Positions 24,829 to 33,542 of a stretch of 64,000 bases of DNA are shown in pieces. The notes beneath the pieces were generated by a model. It was given only the letters and a program-made list of their open reading frames with translations. It searched no databases and was not told the origin of the DNA. This DNA comes from Flectobacillus sp. BAB-3569 (lineage in GTDB: Bacteria > Bacteroidota > Bacteroidia > Cytophagales > Spirosomataceae). The position numbers and the translations under genes were made by a program. Numbering within the stretch: the first letter of the stretch is position 1; each line of letters opens with the position of its first letter. The DNA is taken from assembly GCF_002270355.1 (NCBI RefSeq), contig NZ_NJFZ01000005.1, positions 372,001 through 436,000 of the forward strand. The letters are read 5' to 3'.

Positions 24829-26277
24829 TTATTGTCTGGTTCTCTTGCCTGGTAAAAACAGATAAATCAATCCTGCCAGCATAATGATAATGATGATATT
24901 TGCTTCGTTCTTGAGAAGTCTCACCAAGTTGCTTGTTCCTTCGGGTGTCGAGATATTCTCTAGTCCATCATAAATCGTCGAATTTTCAGCATTAGGAGTA
25001 TCTACCGTGCTAATAGTTCGACCCTTGGTATGGATTATCACTTTGGGCTTTAGCGTATCATATTGAGCTGTAGTTGGATTGAAAAATACCCAATTGAAAT
25101 ACTTTGACATTGCAAAGTTACCAGCCTGTTTGGGAATAATATGAAAAGTAAAAGATTTTGTGCCAATAATTTTACTGCCTTGAGGCGATACAATCGAGTT
25201 AATATCAGGTTGAAAAAAGTCAAAAGTACTATCATTTTTGACTTCGGGTAAACGAATTACAGAGATATTCCCATCACCAATAATTTGAATTTGATAGTCG
25301 ATAGATTGCCCTGTTTGAGCTTTACTATTACTCACATTCTCTTTAAGCGAAAAATTGCCCACCGATACTTGTTGCTTCAGAGGGTGCGGTGGTAAGTCTC
25401 TCGGCTGTATGGTAAAAGCTTTACTCGAAAAAGTAACATAATTACGTTTTTTAGATTCTTTTTCATCAAAGTCTTTTAACAAACGAAGATTTGCAGAAGG
25501 GATACTAATTTTCTTGTTATTAAGTGGATAAAAAGTTGCCTGATAAAACTTGTATTGCGTATAGGTTCTACCATTCAATTTTACCGTCGAAGTTTGCGTT
25601 TCGGTAAGTCCAAAGCTTTCTTCCCAGCAACTTTCAGGTTTTATCTTTTTGATAATTTCAGGAATCTGTATTTCGTTATGATCAAATTCTAAAGCGGCTG
25701 TATTGTTTTCGGCAACATAAAACGCTAGCGTCAAGGTAAAGTTTTCTCCCACATAAGGCGCTAATTTGTTGGTGCTGATGGCCAAAAATGCATTTTCTTT
25801 TACATTTACTAAGTCTTTTTGATTGCCTTCAGCTACTGATACCAATGATTCCTCATTCTCCGTTTCAGGATTAGGGCTTGCTACTGCTTTATTGACAATC
25901 ACAACTACTCCCTCATTTTTGATTTCGGTGCCATTAACCAGTACTTTAAATGGTTTGATTTTTAACGTACCTTCTTTTTTAGGCTGGTAGTTTTGGGTAA
26001 TATTATAGGTAACCGTAGGCTGTCCATTAACAACCGAACGAGCAATAGACTTTGAATATCCTCGTTTATTAAATTCTATTAATTCTGGAAATTTACATTC
26101 AGGAAATGGCTGGTCAGGATTTGTTTTTACCACAGTTGTTATGGTAAAAAATCCATCCATTGTGATGGTCTTTTCACCCAAAACAAGTGTAGGTGTGTTT
26201 TCCTGAGCTATCAGCGAATAGCTAAATAAAAAACAAAATAATATTAGAATATTGATATATTTATTTGTAAATTTCAC
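24829..26277 (-). CDS. batD: BatD family protein
   Basis: A 482-residue exported protein: signal peptide at 1-24 (ending SLIAQ), several immunoglobulin-like beta domains, and one C-terminal membrane helix near 455-475 followed by the basic end GKRTRQ. Typical BatD pieces are the N-terminal [22 protein letters not shown] region, [22 protein letters not shown] and the second beta domain with [20 protein letters not shown]. BatD usually lies in a bat operon with MoxR and the vWA proteins BatA/BatB; none is next to it here. It is shorter than many BatD proteins because little follows the last helix. Confidence 0.85.
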   Translation of the reverse strand: MKFTNKYINILILFCFLFSYSLIAQENTPTLVLGEKTITMDGFFTITTVVKTNPDQPFPECKFPELIEFNKRGYSKSIARSVVNGQPTVTYNITQNYQPKKEGTLKIKPFKVLVNGTEIKNEGVVVIVNKAVASPNPETENEESLVSVAEGNQKDLVNVKENAFLAISTNKLAPYVGENFTLTLAFYVAENNTAALEFDHNEIQIPEIIKKIKPESCWEESFGLTETQTSTVKLNGRTYTQYKFYQATFYPLNNKKISIPSANLRLLKDFDEKESKKRNYVTFSSKAFTIQPRDLPPHPLKQQVSVGNFSLKENVSNSKAQTGQSIDYQIQIIGDGNISVIRLPEVKNDSTFDFFQPDINSIVSPQGSKIIGTKSFTFHIIPKQAGNFAMSKYFNWVFFNPTTAQYDTLKPKVIIHTKGRTISTVDTPNAENSTIYDGLENISTPEGTSNLVRLLKNEANIIIIIMLAGLIYLFLPGKRTRQ

Positions 26278-26528
26278 CGTTTTTCGTCAATAGATACTAT
26301 TTTATGGGTTTTGAATGATTTACTGTTTTCAATTTCTAGATTTATTCGTTGGCGAATATGACACACTAAAATGAAAACTTTGAGTTTGGGATGAAGAAAT
26401 GCCTATGTGTCTGAAGTGCTAATTGTTGAGCAATTTACGACTTTTACCTCAAGAAGACACTATTCAAACTTAAATTACCGTTTAACCTAATAACTTAAAA
26501 ACCAAGATTATCAAATCTAATTTAAACT

Positions 26529-26747
26529 ATGACAGCTTTAGACTATGTCAAAATGATACTTGAGAAAGTAAGTTTTGATGCAAAGTTATTTGAAAAAGAG
26601 CTAAGAAAGGCAATTAAAAACTTAGCCATCGATGAAATTAAGTTCTTGCATGAATGGTGTTTTGAAAGATATGGCAAGATGTATGAAAAGTTAATCACTA
26701 AATGCTTTAATCGTTTGAAAAGGAGGATACCTCTGAGGCTAACGTAG
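26529..26747 (+). CDS. Small conserved-looking helical protein, possible 3' frameshift
   Basis: A 72-residue, mostly alpha-helical protein rich in Lys and Glu (SFDAKLFEKELRKAIKNLA), with a Trp-Cys pair (HEWCFERYG) in the middle. I do not recognise the family. The last eight residues (RRIPLRLT) look out of character. In the -1 frame from the A4 run at 26718-26721 an acidic tail of about 36 codons stays open (KKEDTSEANVVSIQ...), so the true C-terminus may be longer. The terminator hairpin at 26773-26818 would then overlap the tail. The gene is likely real. Confidence 0.6.
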   Translation: MTALDYVKMILEKVSFDAKLFEKELRKAIKNLAIDEIKFLHEWCFERYGKMYEKLITKCFNRLKRRIPLRLT

Positions 26748-26772
26748 TTTCTATACAATCTTATGACATAAT

Positions 26773-26818
26773 AAAAAGGTCTGTATCCAAGAATGATATC
26801 TTCGGTACAGACCTTTTT
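26773..26818 (+). terminator. Intrinsic terminator
   Basis: AAAAAGGTCTGTA (26773-26785) pairs perfectly with TACAGACCTTTTT (26806-26818) around a 20-base loop. It lies 25 bases after the 72-residue protein gene. Confidence 0.78.
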
Positions 26819-26823
26819 ATTTG

Positions 26824-26917
26824 AAGCTATGGACTTTCGGTGGTGGACTTTGGAAAAAGCATGGCTGTGGGTATTAAATAACATTTTAACACTCTTTGCC
26901 TTGTGCCTAGTGCCTAA
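26824..26917 (+). repeat. Dispersed repeat family A, copy A3
   Basis: A diverged copy with GGACTTTCGGTGGTGGACTT, AACATTTTAACACTCTTTGC and CTTGTGCCTAGTGCC. It is followed by the TTTTATTTTGC-type flank seen at A1 and A2. Confidence 0.72.
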
Positions 26918-27278
26918 ATACATAACTTAATTTTTATTTTGCCCACTAACCTACTTGTATTACCTATATAATCAATTCATTAGCAAATAATTACGGTAAA
27001 ACTATTTTTTGAATATACGAGTTGTATTATTGAGATTTATCATTAATTTGCGAGTAGGTGGAAAACTCAATGGTTTCATAAAACTACCATTTTTGAATAG
27101 CTATTACCATTTTGTTTCCATCGTTCTGTTAGCCTTGTGCAATTGAATTTTACTAAAATAAGCATGTTTCATAACAACCATATATTCCAACATCTCAAGC
27201 GTAGAGGTCATTAGTAGAGGTAACTGACAAAATACCTTCGGCTGATGACCATATTGTTCACTAAAAATTGAATTAGTC

Positions 27279-27794
27279 ATGGGTCGGAAAGTCTTAGTAT
27301 TGAATCAAGATTACACAGCATTAGCCGTTTGTTCTATTCCCAAAGCATTTTTGTTAGTGTACCTAAATAAGGCCGATTTGGTGGCCGAATCCGAAAACGA
27401 GCAATTACATAGTATTTCTCAGGCTTTTCCTATGCCTTCGGTTATTCGCCTTCACAAGTATATCTATATGCCTTATAAGGGTGTCATATTGTCTCGTCAA
27501 AATATCTTCCGTCGTGACCACAACGTATGTCAATATTGTGGCTCCAAAGATGACCTTACCCTCGACCACGTCATGCCAAAATCACGTGGTGGACGTACTA
27601 CATGGGATAACCTCACGACAGCCTGTCGAAGATGTAATTCAAAAAAAGGAGATTTAACACCAGAGGAGGCAAATATGCCACTCAGAAGCAAGCCTTTCAA
27701 ACCTTCGTTTATTATGTTTCTGCGTGACTTAGGTGGTAGTCTAGAATCAAGTTGGATTCCGTTTTTGGGAAAAAGAGAAAAAGCGATATTTTAA
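27279..27794 (+). CDS. HNH endonuclease family protein
   Basis: A 171-residue protein. The HNH core lies at about 85-130: CQYCGSKDDLTLDHVMPKS, then GGRTTWDNLTTACRRCN, with two CxxC zinc pairs and the catalytic His in LDH. The N-terminal part (LVLNQDYTALAVCSIPKAF) is shared with a widespread housekeeping-like HNH family in Bacteroidota. Such standalone proteins are common on chromosomes; their biological role is unsettled and they are not necessarily restriction enzymes. No methylase or phage gene is adjacent. Confidence 0.88.
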   Translation: MGRKVLVLNQDYTALAVCSIPKAFLLVYLNKADLVAESENEQLHSISQAFPMPSVIRLHKYIYMPYKGVILSRQNIFRRDHNVCQYCGSKDDLTLDHVMPKSRGGRTTWDNLTTACRRCNSKKGDLTPEEANMPLRSKPFKPSFIMFLRDLGGSLESSWIPFLGKREKAIF

Positions 27795-27802
27795 TTTCGG
27801 AA

Positions 27803-27874
27803 TTTGAAAATGTGATGATTTGAAGATTTGGAAATGGTTGTATTTTCAAATCTTCAAATCATCACATTTTCAAA
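27803..27874. repeat. Large perfect hairpin, repeat family F
   Basis: Two 33-base arms (27803-27835 and 27842-27874) pair with a single mismatch around a 6-base loop. The unit is built from repeated TTTGAA/GATTTG words. It lies between the convergent HNH and DUF2480 genes and could act as a bidirectional transcript end. Half or degraded copies occur at 13771-13804 and 61899-61990. Confidence 0.8.
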
Positions 27875-27880
27875 TCACAT

Positions 27881-28399
27881 TTATTTTTTCTTGTAAAGAG
27901 GCACTGTACTACATGGCTCGCCAAACATTAAGCTCTTGGCGTGAGGCATGAGTTTTTGAGTGATTTCTACATACGCTGACGTAGGAACAGGTACTTTTGA
28001 GCAGCCTTTTACCACTACTCTAGCATCTGCATAATCCAATGGATTGATTTTAGCAATAGCGTCAAAATACAACTTATCTTCTAATTGTTCCAAATTTCCA
28101 TATACTACCGCATTGGCAAACGGACTTAATTTAAGTGCCAAAAGCATATATGCCCATGTCGGAATAATCGCGTCTTCTGAACAAATAACAGCTACATTTT
28201 TGCCTTCATAAATAGACCAATCATGATTTTTGAGAAACTCACGGAAATCTTTTTCTTTCAAAATCATTCCCATGAATAGGTTATCTTTCAGATCATAAAT
28301 GACTCTTTCGCCTTGGTGATAATAATCTTCAAGGTCGAGCGTAACCAATCCACTGCTGGCTACTTTATTGATAATTGGGTCGTCTAGTTCCATAATCAT
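27881..28399 (-). CDS. DUF2480 family protein
   Basis: A 172-residue soluble protein of the Bacteroidota-specific DUF2480 family. Its start region reads INKVASSGLVTLDLEDYY, followed by MILKEKDFREFLKNHDW and the Cys-containing VVKGCSKVPVPTSAYVEIT. The function is unknown. Two in-frame ATG codons (28399 and 28393) are possible. It is 28 bases downstream of tsaB on the same strand, so probably co-transcribed, and its stop abuts the large family F hairpin. Confidence 0.85.
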   Translation of the reverse strand: MIMELDDPIINKVASSGLVTLDLEDYYHQGERVIYDLKDNLFMGMILKEKDFREFLKNHDWSIYEGKNVAVICSEDAIIPTWAYMLLALKLSPFANAVVYGNLEQLEDKLYFDAIAKINPLDYADARVVVKGCSKVPVPTSAYVEITQKLMPHAKSLMFGEPCSTVPLYKKK

Positions 28400-28427
28400 T
28401 AAACTTAAGATTGATGCTCAACAAACG

Positions 28428-29123
28428 TTAGGCTTTGTTTTGGGCAGCTTTGGGAGTTGTTCCAACAAAATCTTTTAAATAGAAAGGCTCAAAGCTTACT
28501 ACATTTTCAAATGCCTGTTCTTGAAAAGCCTTGTGAGCTAATACACCTACTGTGCGAGCTGACGGATATAACTCTGTATTTGGGAAATGGGCATTAGGAT
28601 GAGCAATTTGGCTTTTGCACTTGGCAGCACCATCTCCAAAAAATACAATAGGCTGTTTTTCTAACAATGTGATAAAAGCTGTTTCGTCAATAATTTTGGC
28701 TTCAATTTCACTGATATTTTCCATAGCAGCATTCCAAACACCACAGTAAACCTCCATACGACGTGCATCAATCATCGGGCAAAGTAGCGTGTCGGCACTG
28801 TACATATCTTTGAGTTGTGCTGCCATGGCTTCGAGGGTATTTACGGATAATAAAGGCTTGTCCAAAGCAAATGAAAGCCCTTTTGCCGTAGATACGCCAA
28901 TGCGCAAGCCTGTATAAGAACCTGGTCCTTTGGCAACAGCAATGGCATCGAGTTGTGGAAGCTCATAGCCAGCTTGTTTAACTACATTTTCAACCAATGT
29001 AGTCAACATACCTGAATGCGATTTTTCAGTAAATAATTCAGAAAGACCTAATAGTTTGCCTTCTTTGTGTAATGCTACAGAACAAACTTTGGTCGAAGTA
29101 TCGATACTAACTATCAGAGACAT
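28428..29123 (-). CDS. tsaB: tRNA threonylcarbamoyladenosine biosynthesis protein TsaB
   Basis: A 231-residue ASKHA-fold protein that partners TsaD in making t6A37 of ANN-decoding tRNAs. Signatures: IVSIDTSTKVCSVALHKEG at the N-terminus, LFTEKSHSGMLTTLVENV, and AVAKGPGSYTGLRIGVSTAK, diagnostic of TsaB. It has normal length and is the first gene before DUF2480. A minus-strand TAAATTTG occurs upstream near 29235-29242, overlapping the ctpA terminator, but without a clear -33. Confidence 0.94.
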   Translation of the reverse strand: MSLIVSIDTSTKVCSVALHKEGKLLGLSELFTEKSHSGMLTTLVENVVKQAGYELPQLDAIAVAKGPGSYTGLRIGVSTAKGLSFALDKPLLSVNTLEAMAAQLKDMYSADTLLCPMIDARRMEVYCGVWNAAMENISEIEAKIIDETAFITLLEKQPIVFFGDGAAKCKSQIAHPNAHFPNTELYPSARTVGVLAHKAFQEQAFENVVSFEPFYLKDFVGTTPKAAQNKA

Positions 29124-29204
29124 AATGATTTGAGATTTCGCTTTGCGAATGTTTTTATTGGTGAGTGGGTTAAAATCAATATCTCACTCTATCTAAACAA
29201 AAAT

Positions 29205-29241
29205 GTGCTTGAGAATTGCTCCCCAAGCACACAAATTTACG
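29205..29241 (-). terminator. Terminator of ctpA
   Basis: On the minus strand TGTGCTTG ... CAAGCACA closes a GC-containing loop and is followed by TTTTTGTTT. It starts 21 bases after the ctpA stop and separates it from tsaB. Confidence 0.78.
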
Positions 29242-29261
29242 AAATATTTATAGCCAGAATA

Positions 29262-30926
29262 CTATTTCTTTCCTTTCAAGATATTGTTATAGCGGTTCAT
29301 ATCGCCAAATAACTTGAGTGCAGCTTGTATTTCTGGGTCTTTGGCAAATGATTGCTCACGAGTACCTTTTTGTAAATAATAATGTACCACAATTTCTTGC
29401 TCCAAAGCTGTTTTGATTTCGTCCTTAAACTTCATCATATCAGCTTCTTTGTTGTGTGAAAGTTTTGTGCGCAAAGCTTTCAATTGCTCTGCTACAGCGT
29501 CGTAATATCTTTCCTTTTTAGCAGAAGCTTCAAGTTCATTCAAGTCTTTTTCAGCCTGAGTGGTATAGTCAAAAGTTTGCGTGGCTGCCCATTTAACAAA
29601 GTCTTGATATTCGGCATCACTCAAAGAAAACTCCTTGGCAGGCTTAATGCTCGGATGCTCGAAATGGTATTTGATGGCATAATCAAACAAAATCAAACGA
29701 CCCGATAAAGATTGAGTTACTACCGCAGGAATTGGCTTTTCAACTTCAATATCAGGTAAAATTCCTCCACCATCATAAACGGTACGACCACTACGGACAG
29801 TTTTGAAAGCTGTCATAAGCGAATCTGGTACTTTTCCTACACTACCATCTGGGTTGCGGTGGCTATAGTCAATCGCCTGAATACAACGACCACTTGGGAT
29901 ATAGTATTTGGCAGTAGTTACTTTGAGTTTGGTATTGTAAGGTAAATCACGTGTGATTTGAACCAAGCCTTTTCCATAACTTCTTTGTCCAACCAAAACT
30001 CCACGGTCGTAGTCCTGAATTACACCAGCGACAATTTCAGCAGCCGAAGCACTTCGCGAGTTAGTCAATACCGAAATCGGCATATCTACATCTACAGCCG
30101 CTTTTACCCCCGAATAGGTTTTATTCCATTCTTCAACTTTTCCTTTGGTTGAAACAATTTCAGAATCTTTTGGTAAGAAAATATTACAAATATCTACCGC
30201 CATATTCAAGAGACCACCAGGGTTTTCTCTCAGGTCAAGGATAAGTTTTTTCATGCCTTTTTCCTTCAATTCAGCAAATGCCTGACGAACTTCTTTGGCT
30301 GCGGTGGTATTAAAGTCCTTCAGGTCGATATAGCCCACTTCGTCGTTGATCATGCCGTAGTAAGTGACATTTTTCATTTTCACGACATCACGCGTTACGC
30401 TAATATCTTCAAGTTTATTGCTACCATAACGTTTTACGGTAAGTTTTACTACAGTACCTGTTTGACCTTTGATAAGTTTGCCGGGGTCGATACCTTTTTT
30501 ACTAAGTTCGATGCCGTCTACTTTTACAATTTCGTCACCAATACGCAAGCCAGATTTTTCAGCTGGTGTTCCTTCGTCGATAGCCATTATAGTAATACGC
30601 CCCGAACGATTGCCCGTTACAATACCAATGCCGTTGTACTTACCAGTGGTCATGGTCATGTAATCCTCAATATCGTCTTCGGCATAGAACACGGTATATG
30701 GGTCAAATGACTTCAACATAGCGTCGATAGACATTTTGATAGTACGATTTGGATTTATTTCGTCGACGTAATAGCGATTGAGCTCCTTGAAAAGCGTAGC
30801 ATAAATATCAAGGTTTTTGGCAATTTCAAAAAAACGCTCTCCTTGGTCGGTAAATGAAGCGAGAGATAAACTTCCAACAAGAGCAGAAGTCGCCAAAAGG
30901 GCTCGGTAAGGTCGTTTTAATTTCAT
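29262..30926 (-). CDS. S41 family C-terminal processing peptidase
   Basis: A 554-residue exported serine protease. An N-terminal hydrophobic signal or anchor (about 7-25) is followed by a PDZ domain (about 85-175, with GIGIVTG and AEKSGLRIGDEIVKVDG) and the catalytic domain with LDLRENPGGLL, the nucleophile Ser294 in SRSASAAEI and Lys319 in RSYGKGLVQ. The C-terminal 150 residues are helical and charged. CtpA/Prc proteases trim or degrade periplasmic proteins using C-terminal tags. It appears to be its own transcription unit. Confidence 0.94.
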   Translation of the reverse strand: MKLKRPYRALLATSALVGSLSLASFTDQGERFFEIAKNLDIYATLFKELNRYYVDEINPNRTIKMSIDAMLKSFDPYTVFYAEDDIEDYMTMTTGKYNGIGIVTGNRSGRITIMAIDEGTPAEKSGLRIGDEIVKVDGIELSKKGIDPGKLIKGQTGTVVKLTVKRYGSNKLEDISVTRDVVKMKNVTYYGMINDEVGYIDLKDFNTTAAKEVRQAFAELKEKGMKKLILDLRENPGGLLNMAVDICNIFLPKDSEIVSTKGKVEEWNKTYSGVKAAVDVDMPISVLTNSRSASAAEIVAGVIQDYDRGVLVGQRSYGKGLVQITRDLPYNTKLKVTTAKYYIPSGRCIQAIDYSHRNPDGSVGKVPDSLMTAFKTVRSGRTVYDGGGILPDIEVEKPIPAVVTQSLSGRLILFDYAIKYHFEHPSIKPAKEFSLSDAEYQDFVKWAATQTFDYTTQAEKDLNELEASAKKERYYDAVAEQLKALRTKLSHNKEADMMKFKDEIKTALEQEIVVHYYLQKGTREQSFAKDPEIQAALKLFGDMNRYNNILKGKK

Positions 30927-31036
30927 AATAGGATTAATTCAGCTTTCTACACCAATAAGAATATAACGAAGCTAAAGCGATTGTGTTATTTTGTATAACA
31001 AAAAACTTAAGTAACTCGGCAAAACTGGATAATTAT

Positions 31037-31117
31037 GCGCTAGGCTGTAAGCTTAGGCATTAGGTAAGTACAGCTTTTAGCTTACGACATATTGCTTAAA
31101 GCATATTGCGGGTAAAA
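31037..31117 (-). repeat. Dispersed repeat family E, copy E3 (reverse)
   Basis: In reverse complement it begins TTTTACCCGCAATA and carries GTCGTAAGCTAAAAG and CTAATGCCTAAGCTTACAG, like 45135-45239 and 52831-52940. The element starts right at the restored rnpA stop. Confidence 0.68.
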
Positions 31118-31140
31118 TTACATTTTATGCAAAATACTCT

Positions 31141-31503
31141 TCATCGACTTTTCGATTTTAGCGAAGTCTTCGATTTTTTTACCAATATACACAAAAGCGA
31201 TGGATGCTGGTAGAGGGCTGTCTTTTTTTGAAGCAGGATAGATTTGTTGAGACGATATGCCTCTCTGGTGCGACGTTTGACTAAGTTACGGTCAACAGCA
31301 TGTTTAAAGTAGCGCTTAGATACAGAGATAAGCATCTGAGGATGTGTAGGTTCTGTATTTTCGTTAGATAATTCTTGTAGAAAATAAGAAACACGAAAAG
31401 GGTAGAGAAAAACCGATTTGGTGTTTTCACTACCCTTATCAAAGAGGGAACCAATTACCTTCTTACTGGAAAGTCGTTCAGATTTCTTTAAAGTTGCTTT
31501 CAT
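31141..31503 (-). CDS. rnpA: Ribonuclease P protein component, C-terminus frameshifted
   Basis: The start is ATG 31503 (MKATLKKSERLSSKKVIGSL). RnpA assists the RNase P RNA in removing tRNA 5' leaders. The RNR-like motif region is VDRNLVKRRTREAYRLNKSI. After LLQKK the frame departs into TALYQHPSLLC and ends early. The -1 frame from the same A7 run (T7 at 31223-31229, plus strand) reads KKDSPLPASIAFVYIGKK and on to a stop at 31118-31120, exactly the expected RnpA ending. One extra A restores a normal protein spanning 31118-31503. As rnpA is normally essential, sequencing error or slippage is more likely than true loss. It lies 84 bases downstream of rpmH. Confidence 0.9.
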   Translation of the reverse strand: MKATLKKSERLSSKKVIGSLFDKGSENTKSVFLYPFRVSYFLQELSNENTEPTHPQMLISVSKRYFKHAVDRNLVKRRTREAYRLNKSILLQKKTALYQHPSLLCILVKKSKTSLKSKSR

Positions 31504-31587
31504 GCAAAGTCTCATGTAAGTGTCTCTGGAATCGCGTTGAGCAACTGTTCACACGATACTTGAAACACGAAACGCAGAAACTTTGTA

Positions 31588-31743
31588 TTATTTACCTCTC
31601 TTCTCGTCTGAAACTGTCAATTTGTGTCTTCCTCTTGCACGGCGAGCTGCCAATACACGGCGACCATTTGCAGTTGACATTCTTTCACGGAATCCGTGCT
31701 TGTTTTTTCTCTTTCTTACCGATGGTTGAAACGTTCTTTTCAT
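31588..31743 (-). CDS. rpmH: 50S ribosomal protein L34
   Basis: A 51-codon gene starting at ATG 31743 and ending TAA at 31588. The translation begins [20 protein letters not shown] and continues [19 protein letters not shown], the universal L34 signature, followed by a short [12 protein letters not shown] end. It is followed by rnpA in the conserved rpmH-rnpA order. A textbook promoter lies at 31883-31913, giving a leader of roughly 130 bases. Confidence 0.97.
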   Translation of the reverse strand: MKRTFQPSVRKRKNKHGFRERMSTANGRRVLAARRARGRHKLTVSDEKRGK

Positions 31744-31882
31744 TGCTATTGAAAATTGAAATGCCTTTTACAATATGAACTGACTGATTTTCAGAGATAT
31801 TTTGAAAAATTATCAAAGGATGTCTGAAGTATCAGTGAAAATTTTCAAAATACAAAAATCTTTTGCCCCGAAATTAGGACTG

Positions 31883-31913
31883 CAAAGGTACTCAATTATT
31901 TTTTAATTGCAAA
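31883..31913 (-). promoter_or_regulatory. Promoter of rpmH-rnpA
   Basis: On the minus strand TTTG (31910-31913), a 19-base spacer and TACCTTTG (31883-31890) match the Bacteroidota consensus at every defined position. Confidence 0.75.
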
Positions 31914-31961
31914 CTACTTTTACAAAAGATTCTAAATGCTTGGAGGTTGATTATGAGTTAC

Positions 31962-31992
31962 TTTGGATTCTTTGTGAATAATAGTACCTTGC
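31962..31992 (+). promoter_or_regulatory. Probable promoter of the M61 peptidase gene
   Basis: TTTG (31962-31965), a 19-base spacer, then TACCTTGC (31985-31992), one step from TAnnTTTG. It is 24 bases before the start codon. Confidence 0.45.
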
Positions 31993-32015
31993 GGCTTTAG
32001 CTATATCAATAAAAT

Positions 32016-33467
32016 ATGAGATACAAAATTTATGCAGAAAATCCACAAAATCATTTCTTAACTGTAGAATTGGAGGTGGAGAATATTACATCTGACCGTA
32101 TAAAAATTCAATTACCTGCTTGGCGTCCGGGACGTTATGAGCTACAGAATTTTGCTAAAAATATTCAAACGTTCGAAATTTTTGACGAACAGCAAAACCC
32201 CGTGGAGTTTCATAAAGTAAACAAAGACCGCTGGAAAGTCTATACCAAAAATATCTCAAAATTAACTATTAGACTTCGTTATTACGCTTACATTCAACAT
32301 CCTAAAGGCGTTTTTGCTAATGCGGGTAGCTCGTATGTAGACGAAAATACTATGTATGTCAACTTCGTAAACTGTCTGCCTTATGTAAGTGGGCGCATGC
32401 ATGAGCCTTGTACGGTTGAACTTGGAGTAGCTGATGAGTATAAAATCGCTTGTGGGATGCCAATAGAAGGAAAGACTTTAGTGGCACAAGATTATTATCA
32501 GTTGGTAGATTCGCCAGTATTGGCTAGTCCATATTTACAGTGCCAAACGTATAAGGCTGCGGGTATTCAATTTTATGTTTGGTTTTTGGGAAATTATCAA
32601 CCAAACTGGGAGAAAATCCTTTCAGACTTTGCCAGTTTTTCTGAAAAACAAATTGACATAATGGGAGATTTCCCTGAAAAAGACTACCATTTTATCAACT
32701 GGATATTACCTGTGGCTTTCTATCATGGTGTTGAGCATCGTAACTCAACCATGATTGTATTAGGTCCAGATACAGAGGGTGATGGTCTTTACACCGATTT
32801 ATTGGGCGTAAGTTCTCATGAACTGTACCACGCTTGGAATATTTGTAAGATTCGTCCAGTGGAAATGATGCCTTATGATTTTACTAAAGAAAATTATTTT
32901 CCAACTGGCTTTGTGGCAGAAGGTGTTACGACGTATTTAGGGGATGTTTTCTTAAAACAGTCAGGTGTATTTAGTCTTGATGCCTATCTAAAGGAATTTA
33001 CAACTACTATTCGCCGCCATTTTGAAGAAGATGGACTATCACCTATGTCGTTAGTAGAGGCTTCTTTTGACTTGTGGCTTGATGGTTATGTGCCTTCTAT
33101 TCCTAATCGTCGTGTATCAATTTATAACAAAGGAGCTGTTGTTGCCTTTTTATTGGATGGATTGATTCGTGAAGCAACGCAACATGAAAAATCTATACAT
33201 GATGTCATGCGATTGATGTGGGAAAATTTCGGAGAGTCAGGTTTGGGTTATTCATTGAATGATTATAAAAAACTAGCAGAGGAAGTATTTGGAGGTAGTT
33301 TGGAAACCTATTTTGTCGAATGCATTTCAGGAAGTATTCCTTTACAAGAACAAGTAAAAGCACGCTTGGCGTGGTACGGAATTGAAGCTAGTTTTGACGA
33401 AAACCTTCGCTTAACTATCGGTCAAGTAGATCATGAGAATGAGAATTTACGTAATTGGTTGGGCTAA
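32016..33467 (+). CDS. M61 family glycyl aminopeptidase-like metallopeptidase, short form
   Basis: A 483-residue protein. The N-terminal beta domain (about 1-170) has WRPGRYELQNFAKNIQ, typical of M61. The catalytic helix reads SSHELYHAWNICKIRP near residue 267 (HExxH zinc site), with the third-ligand region VAEGVTTYLGD about 35 residues later. No signal peptide is present, so it should be cytoplasmic. The usual C-terminal PDZ domain of M61 proteins is absent: the frame stops soon after the helical domain and no PDZ-like frame follows. It may be a natural short variant. It precedes an M20 hydrolase by about 75 bases. Confidence 0.87.
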   Translation: MRYKIYAENPQNHFLTVELEVENITSDRIKIQLPAWRPGRYELQNFAKNIQTFEIFDEQQNPVEFHKVNKDRWKVYTKNISKLTIRLRYYAYIQHPKGVFANAGSSYVDENTMYVNFVNCLPYVSGRMHEPCTVELGVADEYKIACGMPIEGKTLVAQDYYQLVDSPVLASPYLQCQTYKAAGIQFYVWFLGNYQPNWEKILSDFASFSEKQIDIMGDFPEKDYHFINWILPVAFYHGVEHRNSTMIVLGPDTEGDGLYTDLLGVSSHELYHAWNICKIRPVEMMPYDFTKENYFPTGFVAEGVTTYLGDVFLKQSGVFSLDAYLKEFTTTIRRHFEEDGLSPMSLVEASFDLWLDGYVPSIPNRRVSIYNKGAVVAFLLDGLIREATQHEKSIHDVMRLMWENFGESGLGYSLNDYKKLAEEVFGGSLETYFVECISGSIPLQEQVKARLAWYGIEASFDENLRLTIGQVDHENENLRNWLG

Positions 33468-33542
33468 AGACTAGTTGTGATGTAACTTTGTCGTCCAAAT
33501 TGGTCTATAAGTGACCTATTGCTACTCGAAATATTTAGAAAA

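Larger units (their letters stand above)
26748..27278. other. Gene-free stretch of about 530 bases
   Basis: It contains the terminator at 26773-26818, repeat copy A3 (26824-26917) and the shared flank TTTTATTTTGCCCACTAAC (26932-26950). From 26951 to the HNH gene I see nothing beyond AT-rich sequence; no consensus promoter close to 27279. Confidence 0.6.

Noticed and set aside
23205-26751. Shared word GCTAACGTAGTTT at 23209 and 26739
   Set aside because: Only 13 bases, one copy partly coding, no extended similarity; likely chance.
27279-27794. HNH protein as part of a restriction or defence system
   Set aside because: No methylase, helicase or other defence gene is adjacent, and the N-terminal part matches a common chromosomal HNH family.
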